DNA of 64,000 bases from Rhodoplanes sp. Z2-YC6860 (lineage in GTDB: Bacteria; Pseudomonadota; Alphaproteobacteria; Rhizobiales; Xanthobacteraceae): positions 8,082,029 to 8,146,028 of the forward strand of contig NZ_CP007440.1 in NCBI RefSeq assembly GCF_001579845.1, given 5' to 3'. Positions 26,897-36,273 of the stretch are shown here, one piece after another (within the stretch, counting starts at the first letter, position 1; each line of letters starts with the position of its first letter). Both the position numbers and the translations under genes were made by a program. Below the pieces are notes generated by a model. That model saw nothing but the letters and a program-made list of their open reading frames with translations, was not told the origin of the DNA and did not search any database.

Positions 26897-27736
26897 ATGA
26901 CAAACAACTACGAGGCTGAGTACAACAACCGCGCGCTGGTGCCCGAACATCCGCAAATTTTCGAGCGCTGGGTGCGCGAAGGCGCCGCCTATCGGGACGA
27001 AGCCGCGAAGGAAGGCCGCGCCGAGATCGGCCTGAAATACGGCCCCTCGCCGCGCCAGACCATCGATATCTTCAAGCCGAGCGGCGGCGGCAAAGCCCCA
27101 CTCGTGCTCTTCATCCACGGCGGCTATTGGCGGTCGCTGGAGCCGTCAAGCTTCAGCCAGGTGGCGCGCGGCATGAACGCCCACGGCGTCGCCGTCGCGG
27201 TGTCGGGCTACGATCTGGTGCCGCAGGTCAACATCGGCCAGATCATCGAGCAGACCCAGGCCGCGTGCCTACATCTATGGAAGAAGCTCGGCCAGCGCAT
27301 CATGGTGAGCGGCCATTCGGCCGGCGGGCACCTGGCGGCCTGCATGATGGCGACGGACTGGAAGAAGCTCGACGCAAGTGCGCCGGCCGATTTGACGACC
27401 GTCGGCTATGCGATCTCAGGCCTCTACGATCTCGAAGTGCTGACGCATCTGTCGGGCAACGCCGAGTTCAAGCTGGATGCGGCGAGTGCCAAACGCATCT
27501 CGCCGCTGTTCTGGCCCGTCGGCGCCGGCCGCGTGCTCGACGCCGTGGTCGGCGGCGATGAGTCGTCGGAATTCCTGCGTCACAGCAAGGCCATCGCCGA
27601 TGCCTGGCGCGCCAAAGGCGTCGAGACCCGCTACGAGGCGATCCCGGGCAAGAATCATTTCTCCGTCTGCGATCCGATGAACGATGCGAACAGCGCCATG
27701 ACTAAGCGGATGGTGGAGTTGGCGAAGCGCCTCTGA
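26897..27736 (+). CDS. Alpha/beta hydrolase (esterase / arylformamidase-like)
   Basis: A 279-residue cytoplasmic serine hydrolase. The oxyanion-hole motif HGGYW is at 74-78 and the nucleophile elbow GHSAGG at 139-144 (Ser141). The catalytic His is probably in GKNHFSV near residue 252, with the acid at Asp/Glu of VGGDESSEF. The N-terminal YNNRALVPEH and the HGGYW form resemble bacterial kynurenine formamidase-like esterases, but no tryptophan-catabolism genes flank it, so the substrate stays open. The start follows a hairpin that includes the ribosome-binding site. A family A repeat lies 7 bp after the stop. Confidence 0.9.
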   Translation: MTNNYEAEYNNRALVPEHPQIFERWVREGAAYRDEAAKEGRAEIGLKYGPSPRQTIDIFKPSGGGKAPLVLFIHGGYWRSLEPSSFSQVARGMNAHGVAVAVSGYDLVPQVNIGQIIEQTQAACLHLWKKLGQRIMVSGHSAGGHLAACMMATDWKKLDASAPADLTTVGYAISGLYDLEVLTHLSGNAEFKLDAASAKRISPLFWPVGAGRVLDAVVGGDESSEFLRHSKAIADAWRAKGVETRYEAIPGKNHFSVCDPMNDANSAMTKRMVELAKRL

Positions 27737-27743
27737 CGCCGCG

Positions 27744-27852
27744 GTCATTCCGGGGCGCTCGCGAAAGCGAGCGAACCCGGAATCCAGAACATCGGGACTG
27801 CCTACTTAACTGGATTCCGGGTTCGCGGGCTTCGCCCGCGCCCCGGAATGAC
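27744..27852. repeat. Intergenic palindromic repeat element, family A copy 3
   Basis: A 109-bp element with ends GTCATTCCGGGGCGCTCGCG and GCGCCCCGGAATGAC. Its core CCAGAACATCGGGA is the reverse complement of the right part of copy 2 (TCCCGATGTTCTGG), so this copy is inverted relative to copy 2. It fills the gap between two convergent genes. Confidence 0.85.
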
Positions 27853-27862
27853 GGCTGGCCGT

Positions 27863-28636
27863 TCAGAACCAATATTTCCAGGCAAAAATCGCGGTCAGCA
27901 GCGCGCCGACGAAGATCACCAGCACGCGCATGAACTGCTGCGGGACGCGGCGCGACAGATGCGCGCCGCAGAAGCCGCCGGCGAGACAACCCAGCATCAT
28001 CGACAGGGTTTGCGGCCAACTCACCGCACCGTGGATGATGAACCAGACTGACGCCGCGACCGTGTTAAGGCTCGACACCAGGTTCTTCGCGACATTGGCG
28101 CGCCGGTAATCGCCTTCGGTCGCTATCGTCAGCACACCCAGCAGCAAGGTGCCGGCGCCCGCGCCGAAATAGCCGCCATAGATCGAGATCGGCAGAACCA
28201 GCGGCACGCTGGTGACGCTGATTTTCCACTCCGCCTCACCTCGCGCTTTGGCGCGGGCGCGCATCCATTGCGTGATCTGGCGTGCAAAGCCGAACAGGAT
28301 GGTGGCGAGCCCGAGCAGCACCGGAATGAGCTGTTCGAACATCCGCGTCGGCGTCGCGAGCAGCAGCACCGCACCGATGACCGCACCGCTCAGCGACGCG
28401 GCGATGAGCCCGACAAAGGCACGATTGAACGGCGGAAGATTGCCGCGGTCGGTCATCGCCGCGAGAAAATTTCCGCCGCTGACCGCAACGAGATTCGACG
28501 CGGTGGCGATGACCGGCGGCAGCCCCACCGCGAGCATCACCGGAAACGTGATGACCGACGCGCCGCCGACGAGAGCGGCCATCATGCCGCCCCCGACACC
28601 CGTGGCGAGCAGAACAAGAAACGTATGAAGGTCCAC
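27863..28636 (-). CDS. TauE/SafE (TSUP) family sulfite/sulfonate permease
   Basis: A 257-residue inner-membrane transporter with about eight helices. The N-terminal GVGGGMMAALVGGASVITFPVML and the second-half repeat YGGYFGAGAGTLLLGVLTIATEGDYRRANVAKNLVSS are the two family repeats (PF01925). Members move sulfite, sulfoacetate or related organosulfur anions. The start is a GTG at 28636, 11 bp downstream of the gcdH stop, so it is probably co-transcribed with gcdH. No sulfur gene is directly adjacent, though a possible organosulfur cluster lies about 10 kb away. Confidence 0.92.
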   Translation of the reverse strand: MDLHTFLVLLATGVGGGMMAALVGGASVITFPVMLAVGLPPVIATASNLVAVSGGNFLAAMTDRGNLPPFNRAFVGLIAASLSGAVIGAVLLLATPTRMFEQLIPVLLGLATILFGFARQITQWMRARAKARGEAEWKISVTSVPLVLPISIYGGYFGAGAGTLLLGVLTIATEGDYRRANVAKNLVSSLNTVAASVWFIIHGAVSWPQTLSMMLGCLAGGFCGAHLSRRVPQQFMRVLVIFVGALLTAIFAWKYWF

Positions 28637-28647
28637 GCGCTAGCTGA

Positions 28648-29871
<1,224 letters not shown>

Positions 29872-30001
29872 GGCGGACTCCGGCTCTAAGGGGGATTGTT
29901 ACGGCCATTTTAGCGGCTTCCCGCGGCGCTGTCGTCATGTTCTGCAACGCCGAACGTCATGCCTGCTGCGCCGTTGTCGCCCTCTACTATGGATTGAATA
30001 T

Positions 30002-30979
30002 CTACTTCATGACGAATGGTCGCAGCTGTGCCGTCATGAAGTCCTCGGCCTTCTTCGGCTGCATGCCGCCGTATTTCACCATCATGTCGATCACCGCCTG
30101 CCAGCGGTCGAGCTTGACCTGATAGTTCCAGCCGATCAGCGGCATGTTTTCGAGCATGCCGCGGTCGAGCTTGGTGTAGGCCGCGATCTCGTCGCGCGCC
30201 CGCTTGTCGTCGGCATGCAGATAATTGATCGACTCCTTCATCGCGGCGATAAAGCCGTCGATCGCCTGGGGATTGGACTTCAAGAACGAGCCCTTGGCGA
30301 ACCAGACACCAAGCGGCTGCTCTGGGATCGCCTCGACATAATTCCAGGAGATCACCCGGCCGCCGGAATGACGGAGCTGGGTGGTGAACGGATCGACCGG
30401 CACCACCGCGTCGACGTGGCCCGCTTTCAGCGCATTCATCATCGCCGGGAACGGCACTTCGGACATTTGCACCGAGGCTGGATCGACCCCGGCCTTGTCG
30501 AGCAGCATCTTCACCGCGATGGTGTTCTGCGTCGAAAGCCCGCCGACCCCGATCTTCTTGCCGCGCAGGTCCGCAATCGTCTTGATCGGCGAGTTCTCCA
30601 TCACCTGCACGCTCGCCGAATCCGGCGGCGTCGCATGCGCGCTCTCGTCCTGGAATACCGGCACGATATCGAGGCCGCGCTCCATCGCGATCATGCCGAT
30701 GCCCGGGATCGACAGCAGCACGTCGATGGCGCCGCCCTGCATCGCCGGGATCGATTCGGCGCCGGTGTTGAATGGCGTCAGCGTCGCCTCGATGCCGTGC
30801 TTGGCGAAGAAGCCGCGCTGCTGCGCCACCCAGGCGTCGGTTTGCGCCGCGATGCGCAAGGTGCCGACGCGGAGCTGGATCTTGGGCTTGTCCTGTGCCG
30901 GCGCAACGGCAGGCGCGAGGGCGACCAAAGCCAAGATGAACGCCGAAGTCACGAGCCACGCTGTTTTCGTGAGATTCAT
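30002..30979 (-). CDS. NitT/TauT-type ABC transporter substrate-binding protein
   Basis: A 325-residue periplasmic binding protein (SsuA/NMT1-like). Its signal peptide ends near VAPAQD, and AGGAGA lies ahead of the ATG at 30979. The mature chain starts KIQLRVGTLRIAAQTDAWVAQQRGFFAKHGI and contains VDVLLSIPGIGM, LRGKKIGVGGLSTQNTIAVKMLLDKAG and AIPEQPLGVWFAKG. It is a clear paralogue of the protein at 41764-42726. Its gene overlaps the epimerase stop by 4 nt (ATGA), so it is the last gene of a Rieske oxygenase-epimerase-binding protein operon. It presumably delivers its ligand to one of the two permease/ATPase sets encoded at 35421-39836. Confidence 0.93.
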   Translation of the reverse strand: MNLTKTAWLVTSAFILALVALAPAVAPAQDKPKIQLRVGTLRIAAQTDAWVAQQRGFFAKHGIEATLTPFNTGAESIPAMQGGAIDVLLSIPGIGMIAMERGLDIVPVFQDESAHATPPDSASVQVMENSPIKTIADLRGKKIGVGGLSTQNTIAVKMLLDKAGVDPASVQMSEVPFPAMMNALKAGHVDAVVPVDPFTTQLRHSGGRVISWNYVEAIPEQPLGVWFAKGSFLKSNPQAIDGFIAAMKESINYLHADDKRARDEIAAYTKLDRGMLENMPLIGWNYQVKLDRWQAVIDMMVKYGGMQPKKAEDFMTAQLRPFVMK

Positions 30980-31875
30980 GGTGTCTCCTGTCCGATGCGC
31001 TTGGACCGCGCGGCGGGCTTTGCGGATGAGGAAGAACTGTCGCCGCGCCACGAATGTTTTGGGCTCCAGCCGAGCAACCGCCGTGCCAGCTCGTTGGACA
31101 CCGGCGCCAGCGCGCCGGTGAGCGCCGCAGCGCGATCGCCGATATCGGGCGCAAGCTTCGGATAGAGTTCGGCAAGCGGCACCGATACGGTGGTCTCGCC
31201 TGAGCCCACATACACGGCCTGCGCACCGCTCAACTCCACCTCGACCGCAAGACGGCAGGCCTCGGCGAGGTCGCGCGCATCGATGTAATGGTAGAGACCG
31301 AAATCTTTGATCATTCGGCCGTTGTTCTTTCGCAACGTTTCAAGCTCGTCGGGCGACATGACCCACGGCGCGCGGATGAACACCGTCACCATGCCACAAC
31401 GCGCCGAAAAGGCGCGGCCTACGCTTTCCAGCACCTGCTTCGACAGGCCGTAGCAATCCTGCGGCTGGCATGGATGGTTTTCATCGATCGGCAGATAGTC
31501 GGGCAGATGTTCGCGTTCAAACGAACCTGGCGCCCAGCCGAGCACCGCCTCGCTGCTGAGACTGACCACGCGGGGCACACCGTTGCGCCGCGCCGCCTCA
31601 TGGATGTTGAAGGCGCCCATGGCGTTGATGCGGAAGGTGTCATTGTCGGGCACGACGCTGTGGGTCGGGATGCCGGCGAGGTGGATGATGGCCTCGGCAC
31701 CTGCGGCCGCAGCCGTGACCGCATCGAGGTCTTCGATGTCGCCGATGATCTCACGGTTGGCCGGCTCGCCGGACGGCTGCCGGTCGAACACCGTCACGTC
31801 ATGCTGTTGAGCTTTCAGCGCGCGGACCACCCATTGTCCGAGCTTGCCTGCACCGCCGGTGACAAGGATCTTCAT
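30976..31875 (-). CDS. NAD-dependent epimerase/dehydratase (extended SDR)
   Basis: A 299-residue Rossmann enzyme. The nucleotide loop TGGAGKLG is at 6-13, acidic Asp31 at the end of strand 2 indicates NAD, and the catalytic Ser lies in VSLSSEA (about 105-110) with Tyr142-x3-Lys146 in CYGLSKQ. The family covers sugar epimerases and also uronate dehydrogenases, and the short 299-residue form resembles the latter. It sits between the Rieske oxygenase gene (34-bp gap) and the overlapping binding-protein gene, so it likely handles a step of the same catabolic route. The substrate is unknown. Confidence 0.92.
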   Translation of the reverse strand: MKILVTGGAGKLGQWVVRALKAQQHDVTVFDRQPSGEPANREIIGDIEDLDAVTAAAAGAEAIIHLAGIPTHSVVPDNDTFRINAMGAFNIHEAARRNGVPRVVSLSSEAVLGWAPGSFEREHLPDYLPIDENHPCQPQDCYGLSKQVLESVGRAFSARCGMVTVFIRAPWVMSPDELETLRKNNGRMIKDFGLYHYIDARDLAEACRLAVEVELSGAQAVYVGSGETTVSVPLAELYPKLAPDIGDRAAALTGALAPVSNELARRLLGWSPKHSWRGDSSSSSAKPAARSKRIGQETP

Positions 31876-31909
31876 CGCGCGTTCGAAAGCATCGACGAGT
31901 GCCGCGAGC

Positions 31910-33091
31910 TCACGTCAGCTCCGCCTTGGATGCCTGCTGGCTCGACGCTGCATCGCCGGAAGCGACGGATGCGCCGCCATCCTCGGCCTCGGCTTCCGCC
32001 TTTGCGGCGCGCTCGCCGTCGAGCCCGCGCGCATGCAGATCGCACCAGCGCCGCCATGCCACGATCGCGACGTCCGGCCGGAACAGCCGCTCCGGCGGGC
32101 AGTCCATCGCTTCGACGATAAAGCCGTCCTCCCAGCGATTGAGCATGATGCGATGAAACAGCTGGATGTAGCTCCACACGCGGAGCTTCCACCACAGCGC
32201 ACCGAGGCCCTTGGTCCGGCGGACCGCGATCTGGCACATCAGATGGTGCTGCTCATCGACCGGCGTGAAGAACTGAAAATCCTGCCAGTTCTTGTGGCCG
32301 ACATAGAACACCCCCGGCAGCCGCGCCTTGCCGACGATCACCTGGCCGCCGGCTTTGCGCCAGAAGCCATCGCGCGGCCACGTGCCGACACCCGGGTAGT
32401 TCTGCGGACCAAACACCGGCTTGCTCAGCCGGCGCAACCATTTGCCATCCTCGCTCGGCACCATCTGCACGTCGGTCTGGTAGGCCGGGAACAGCCGGAA
32501 GAACGCGAACGGCGTCTTGCGATGCAGATAGCGCGCATGAGCCTCGTCGACCGCGTTCTCCATGGCATAGCGCCAGTCGCCCTTGCGCAGTTCGATCATC
32601 GGAATGACGACGGCGTCCTCGGCGAGGAACTCTTCCGGCACGTCTTCTTCGATCGGCGGCGCAGGCTGATCGCCGACATAGACCCAGATGATGTTGGCGC
32701 GCTCTTCGACCGGATAGGTCTTCACGCGCACGACCGCCTTGCCGCAGATCGGCGAGTCGGGCCCGTCGGTCAGCGCCGCGCAAAGCTCGCCATCCGCCAG
32801 ACGATACGTCCAGCCGTGATAGATGCACGAGATGGTGCCAGGAAATTCGTTGCGGCCCGCCGACAACGGCACGCCGCGATGCGGGCAGCGGTCGTGTAGC
32901 GCACGCACCTTGTCGCCGTCGCGCATCAGCAGGATCGGCTCGCCGACCACCTTCACGGCCATAGGCTTCTTGCCGAGCTTCCGCGACTCGATCGCCGGGT
33001 ACCAGTAGTTCCGGAAACCCTTGTCAGCCGCCTCATAGCGCGGCCAGCTTCGGTAGAGCGAAGCACGACTTGCCGGTTGACGTTCGTCCAT
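31910..33091 (-). CDS. Rieske non-haem iron oxygenase, catalytic subunit
   Basis: A 393-residue oxygenase. The Rieske [2Fe-2S] ligands are Cys69/His71 (CPHRG) and Cys89/His92 (CIYHGW). The mononuclear iron site is NAVDEAHARYLH, with His185 and His190 and the bridging Asp182; the third ligand is a C-terminal acid not pinpointed here. The layout is that of single-component-type terminal oxygenases (demethylases, VanA/Pht-like) that hydroxylate or dealkylate small aromatics or N/O-methyl groups using electrons from a separate reductase. No reductase gene is visible, but a small Rieske ferredoxin is encoded at 35039. It is the first gene of its operon. Confidence 0.95.
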   Translation of the reverse strand: MDERQPASRASLYRSWPRYEAADKGFRNYWYPAIESRKLGKKPMAVKVVGEPILLMRDGDKVRALHDRCPHRGVPLSAGRNEFPGTISCIYHGWTYRLADGELCAALTDGPDSPICGKAVVRVKTYPVEERANIIWVYVGDQPAPPIEEDVPEEFLAEDAVVIPMIELRKGDWRYAMENAVDEAHARYLHRKTPFAFFRLFPAYQTDVQMVPSEDGKWLRRLSKPVFGPQNYPGVGTWPRDGFWRKAGGQVIVGKARLPGVFYVGHKNWQDFQFFTPVDEQHHLMCQIAVRRTKGLGALWWKLRVWSYIQLFHRIMLNRWEDGFIVEAMDCPPERLFRPDVAIVAWRRWCDLHARGLDGERAAKAEAEAEDGGASVASGDAASSQQASKAELT

Positions 33092-33462
33092 CGCGATTTC
33101 GCCTCCGACTTTCGCGCCGCCGCATAGTCGTTTTGACGCGGCGACGGGGCAAGCTCATTCCCCATGCATGGCAGGCTCAAAAACGCGGCGGCACACTTCG
33201 GATCGTATTGACGTGCCGCAGCGGCGGTCGCACCATCACAGCATAGCAAGATCGGAATGCCGTTACACTTGAAATGCCGAGTGGAATCCATGCCGCGGCT
33301 GGGCGCCGCGGGCGTTGCGGTCCATGGCTGACGATCGAAAGCGTCAGCACTGCTGGCACGTCGCTTGCACACAAAATGGCCGGAACGCCTGTCCCCTCAG
33401 CTTGAACCGCTCCTGATGCTGGCGGCTTGGGAATGTGGGCTACAGCGAGTGGGAGTGCGCAG
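33092..33462. other. Divergent intergenic region, no gene seen
   Basis: 371 bp between the divergent Rieske oxygenase and amidohydrolase genes. Open frames here are not protein-like. It presumably holds the promoters of both operons. One weak inverted repeat (GCGGCAC at 33188 / GTGCCGC at 33213) is visible; I see no clear operator. Confidence 0.5.
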
Positions 33463-34977
33463 ATGTCCGATGCCGGCGGCCAGACTTTACTGCTCAAGAA
33501 CGCGCATGTGATCGATCCCGGCCGGGGCATCGACCGGGTCGCCGACGTGCTGATCGCGGACGGCAAGATCGGCGCGGTCGGCGAGGTTCCGCCCGATCCG
33601 CAAACGCCGGTCCTCGACCTGACAGGCTCATACCTCACGCCGGGCTGGATCGACCTGCACGTTCACGCATACGGAACGCTGGGCTTCTCCGATCCCGACA
33701 GCATCGGCGTCTATCACGGCGTGACCTCGTTCGTGGAGGCCGGCGGACCCGGCATCGACACGCTCGACGAATTCGTTGCCGTGATGGACCGGCTCGAAAC
33801 CGATCTTTACGTAGGCCCGTTCATCCGCCCGATGGGACTTCTGGGCCTGAACTTCATCGAAGGCGACGTGCGCACGCTCGGCAACGTGCCGATCGCGCGC
33901 TGGCTCGATTTCGCCAAGGAGCACCGCGACCGCCTGCGCTATCTCAAGTGCAACGCCATCGGCGATTATGGCACCGGCACGCTGAAGATCACCAAGGGCC
34001 TGTCCGAAATCCTCGACCTGCCGCTCTACATGCACATCGGCGAGTTCCAGCTGCAGCGGCCCGATCATCTGCTCGCGCCCGAGGCGTTCAAGATCGCCGA
34101 GCAGGGCGACATGATCACCCACATCTACCACGGCAATCTCGGCCAGGTGATCGACCGCGACGGCAAGGTGCTGCCGGAAGTGCTCGACGCGCAGAAGCGC
34201 GGCGTGCTGTTCGATCTCGGTTTCGGCGGCTACAACTTCTCCTGGGACGTCGCCGAGAAGGCCTACGCGCAGGGCATTGTCCCGCACACCATCAGTTCCG
34301 ACCTGCAACAGTTCAACGTCGTGCGGCCGGCGAAGAGCCTCGCCAACGTCATGAGTATCGCGACGCGGCTCGGGCTCTCGCTCAACGAGACCATCGAGCG
34401 CGTGACCGCCGGACCTGCCGCGGCGCTATCGCTGACCGACCGCGCCGGCAGCCTCAAGCCCGGCATGCCGGCCGATATTTCGGTCTTCCGTATCGAAACC
34501 GGCGAGTTCGAGCTGCTCGACTGCTTCAACAAGACCCGCAAGGCCGATCGCCAGATCGTGCCGCTGATGGCGTTCAAGCGCGGCAAGCGGTTCGACTGCA
34601 ATTTCGAACGCGGCCTCGACGAGAAGAACTGGTTCCTGCAGATCGCCGAGGATCATGTGCCGGTGCGGGCCGAGCATCTCGTTCCGGCGCAGCTTGCGTT
34701 TCTTTCGACGCTGGCCAACGCGCTCAAGGAGCAGACCTGGGAGCTCGCCAGCGCCGAGCGACTCGACCTTCCGAAGGCCATCGAACTGCAAGCCATCTTC
34801 CGCGGCGTGCTGGACAAATCAAACCTGCCGCTTCGCGCCGCGATGGACGCGCTCTATTCCTGCTTCCTCGATCAGCCATTCACCATGCAGATCGGGCTTC
34901 TGATCATGCGGGTGGAGCGCTCCTTCATGCTGTCACGGTTGAAAGAGGTCACGTCGCGCCGGCCGCTCGCGGCGTGA
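33463..34977 (+). CDS. Amidohydrolase-superfamily metal hydrolase with C-terminal extension
   Basis: A 504-residue cytoplasmic enzyme predicted to hydrolyse an amide or cyclic amide. The ATG at 33463 follows GGGAG. Metal ligands include the HVH motif (66-68), a candidate carboxylated Lys162 in YLKCNAI, His in MHIGEF and THIYHG, and the catalytic Asp in TISSDLQQF. The pattern resembles the deacetylase/dihydroorotase-like Atu3266-type group. The catalytic domain closes near residue 370 (LKPGMPADISVFRIETGEF). About 110 further residues (from about VPAQLAFLSTLANAL to the end) form a helical domain I do not recognise. It heads the plus-strand operon running to 42726. Confidence 0.92.
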   Translation: MSDAGGQTLLLKNAHVIDPGRGIDRVADVLIADGKIGAVGEVPPDPQTPVLDLTGSYLTPGWIDLHVHAYGTLGFSDPDSIGVYHGVTSFVEAGGPGIDTLDEFVAVMDRLETDLYVGPFIRPMGLLGLNFIEGDVRTLGNVPIARWLDFAKEHRDRLRYLKCNAIGDYGTGTLKITKGLSEILDLPLYMHIGEFQLQRPDHLLAPEAFKIAEQGDMITHIYHGNLGQVIDRDGKVLPEVLDAQKRGVLFDLGFGGYNFSWDVAEKAYAQGIVPHTISSDLQQFNVVRPAKSLANVMSIATRLGLSLNETIERVTAGPAAALSLTDRAGSLKPGMPADISVFRIETGEFELLDCFNKTRKADRQIVPLMAFKRGKRFDCNFERGLDEKNWFLQIAEDHVPVRAEHLVPAQLAFLSTLANALKEQTWELASAERLDLPKAIELQAIFRGVLDKSNLPLRAAMDALYSCFLDQPFTMQIGLLIMRVERSFMLSRLKEVTSRRPLAA

Positions 34978-35038
34978 CCGGAACTCGTAGAGCAACTCCT
35001 TCAGACCAACTCCTTTAGAGCAACTTCTGGAGCATTGC

Positions 35039-35407
35039 GTGGAAACTCCCGCTGAAGCCGCAGGCGCGCAGGCCACCGAAACACCGGCCGAATCCGCGTG
35101 GCAGAAGCTCGATGGGCTCGATCCGGCCGCAGGCAGGTTTCCGGCGCCGGCCCGCGTCGATGGCGAGGGTATTCTCATCTTTCGCACCAAAACCGGCTTC
35201 CGCGGCGTCCAGCGGCTTTGTCCGCATCTGAAGTTCTCGCTGCACGACGCCGACATCGTCAGCAACGACACCATGATCCGCTGCAAGCAGCATGTCTTCA
35301 CCTTCCGCCTCGCCGACGGGCGCGGCGTCAACTGCCCGGGCTTCTCGGTCAGCGTCTACGAGGTGAAGGACGAGAACGGCGCGCTCTACGCCAGGCGAGC
35401 CAGCTAG
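35039..35407 (+). CDS. Small Rieske [2Fe-2S] ferredoxin-like protein
   Basis: A 122-residue protein with a GTG start at 35039 preceded by GGAG. After a disordered Ala/Glu-rich leader (1-30) comes a Rieske fold with cluster ligands Cys61/His63 in LCPHLKFSLHDADI and Cys82/His85 in RCKQHVFTF. It is the size of ferredoxin components that pass electrons to Rieske oxygenases, which makes the divergent oxygenase (31910-33091) or the flavin monooxygenase (39856) possible partners. No signal peptide or membrane anchor is visible, so it is not a cytochrome bc1 subunit. It ends 13 bp before the permease gene. Confidence 0.88.
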   Translation: METPAEAAGAQATETPAESAWQKLDGLDPAAGRFPAPARVDGEGILIFRTKTGFRGVQRLCPHLKFSLHDADIVSNDTMIRCKQHVFTFRLADGRGVNCPGFSVSVYEVKDENGALYARRAS

Positions 35408-35420
35408 AAGGATCACCGCC

Positions 35421-36236
35421 ATGCCGGCCCGCCCATCGCCCACGACCGGTTTGGCAAGCGCGGGGCTACGGCGGGCAGGCCTGATTGCGGCGCAGCTTGG
35501 CATCGTGGTGGCGCTGCTGGTGCTATGGCAGCTCGGTGTCTCCGACAGGAACGTCGCCTTCTTCAGCCGGCCGCTAATCGTCTGGGACAAGATCGTCGAG
35601 TTGGCAGGCGATCCGTCGTTTCACCGCGACATCGTGGTCACGCTGACCGAGATCGCGATCGGTTACGGCATCGGCGCGGGCGTCGGGCTTGCGCTAGGCT
35701 TCATTCTCGGCCGCTCGAAGCTGATGTCCGATCTGCTGCAGCCCTTCATCATCGGGCTCTACAGCATCCCGAAGATTGCGCTGGCGCCGATGTTCATCAT
35801 CTGGCTCGGGCTGGGCATGTCGTCCAAGGTCGCGGTCGTGGTGCTGGCTTCGTTCTTCCTAGTGTTCTTCAACACCTATTCGGGGCTGCTCAACGTCAAC
35901 GAGGAGTTGGTGCGGCTGGCGCGCTTGATGGGCGCGTCGTGGCGGCAATGCGCGACGCGCGTGATCCTGCCGTCGGCGGCGCATCAGATCTTCATCGGGC
36001 TCAAGACCGCGGTGCCCTACGCTGTAATCGGCGCCGTGATCGGCGAATACATCGGCTCCAACGAAGGGCTCGGCCATTTCATCCTTTACGCCTCGCAGAC
36101 CTACGATGCGCCGGCGCTGTTCGCCGGCATCCTGGCGCTGATCGTGATCGTGTTCCTGAGCAATTACGCACTGAACACTCTGGAGCGCATGGTGATCCGC
36201 TGGCGTCACGTCGAAGGCGCGGCGGTGCAGCTATGA
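35421..36236 (+). CDS. NitT/TauT-type ABC transporter permease (first set)
   Basis: A 271-residue inner-membrane permease of the SsuC/TauC type with six helices. The EAA-like loop is NEELVRLARLMGASWRQCATRVILPSAAHQIFIGLK, the site that contacts the ATPase, and the segment IGEYIGSNEGLGHFI follows the family pattern. The ATG at 35421 lies 13 bp after the Rieske protein stop. It is followed by a binding-protein gene and an ATPase gene, forming a complete importer with the products of 36274 and 37328. Confidence 0.95.
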   Translation: MPARPSPTTGLASAGLRRAGLIAAQLGIVVALLVLWQLGVSDRNVAFFSRPLIVWDKIVELAGDPSFHRDIVVTLTEIAIGYGIGAGVGLALGFILGRSKLMSDLLQPFIIGLYSIPKIALAPMFIIWLGLGMSSKVAVVVLASFFLVFFNTYSGLLNVNEELVRLARLMGASWRQCATRVILPSAAHQIFIGLKTAVPYAVIGAVIGEYIGSNEGLGHFILYASQTYDAPALFAGILALIVIVFLSNYALNTLERMVIRWRHVEGAAVQL

Positions 36237-36273
36237 GAACTTGCAAGCGTTGAGGCAAACAGTGGGGCACATC

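Noticed and set aside
33092-33462. Short genes in the divergent gap (frames 32953-33372 and 33177-33638)
   Set aside because: They overlap the starts of convincing genes and show no domain, signal peptide or plausible composition.
33435-35018. 527-residue open frame overlapping the amidohydrolase gene
   Set aside because: Arg/Ala-rich shadow of the true frame, which carries metal-site motifs.
34990-35030. Short direct repeats AGAGCAACT/CCAACTCCTTT before the Rieske ferredoxin gene
   Set aside because: Too short and imperfect to call an operator or element.
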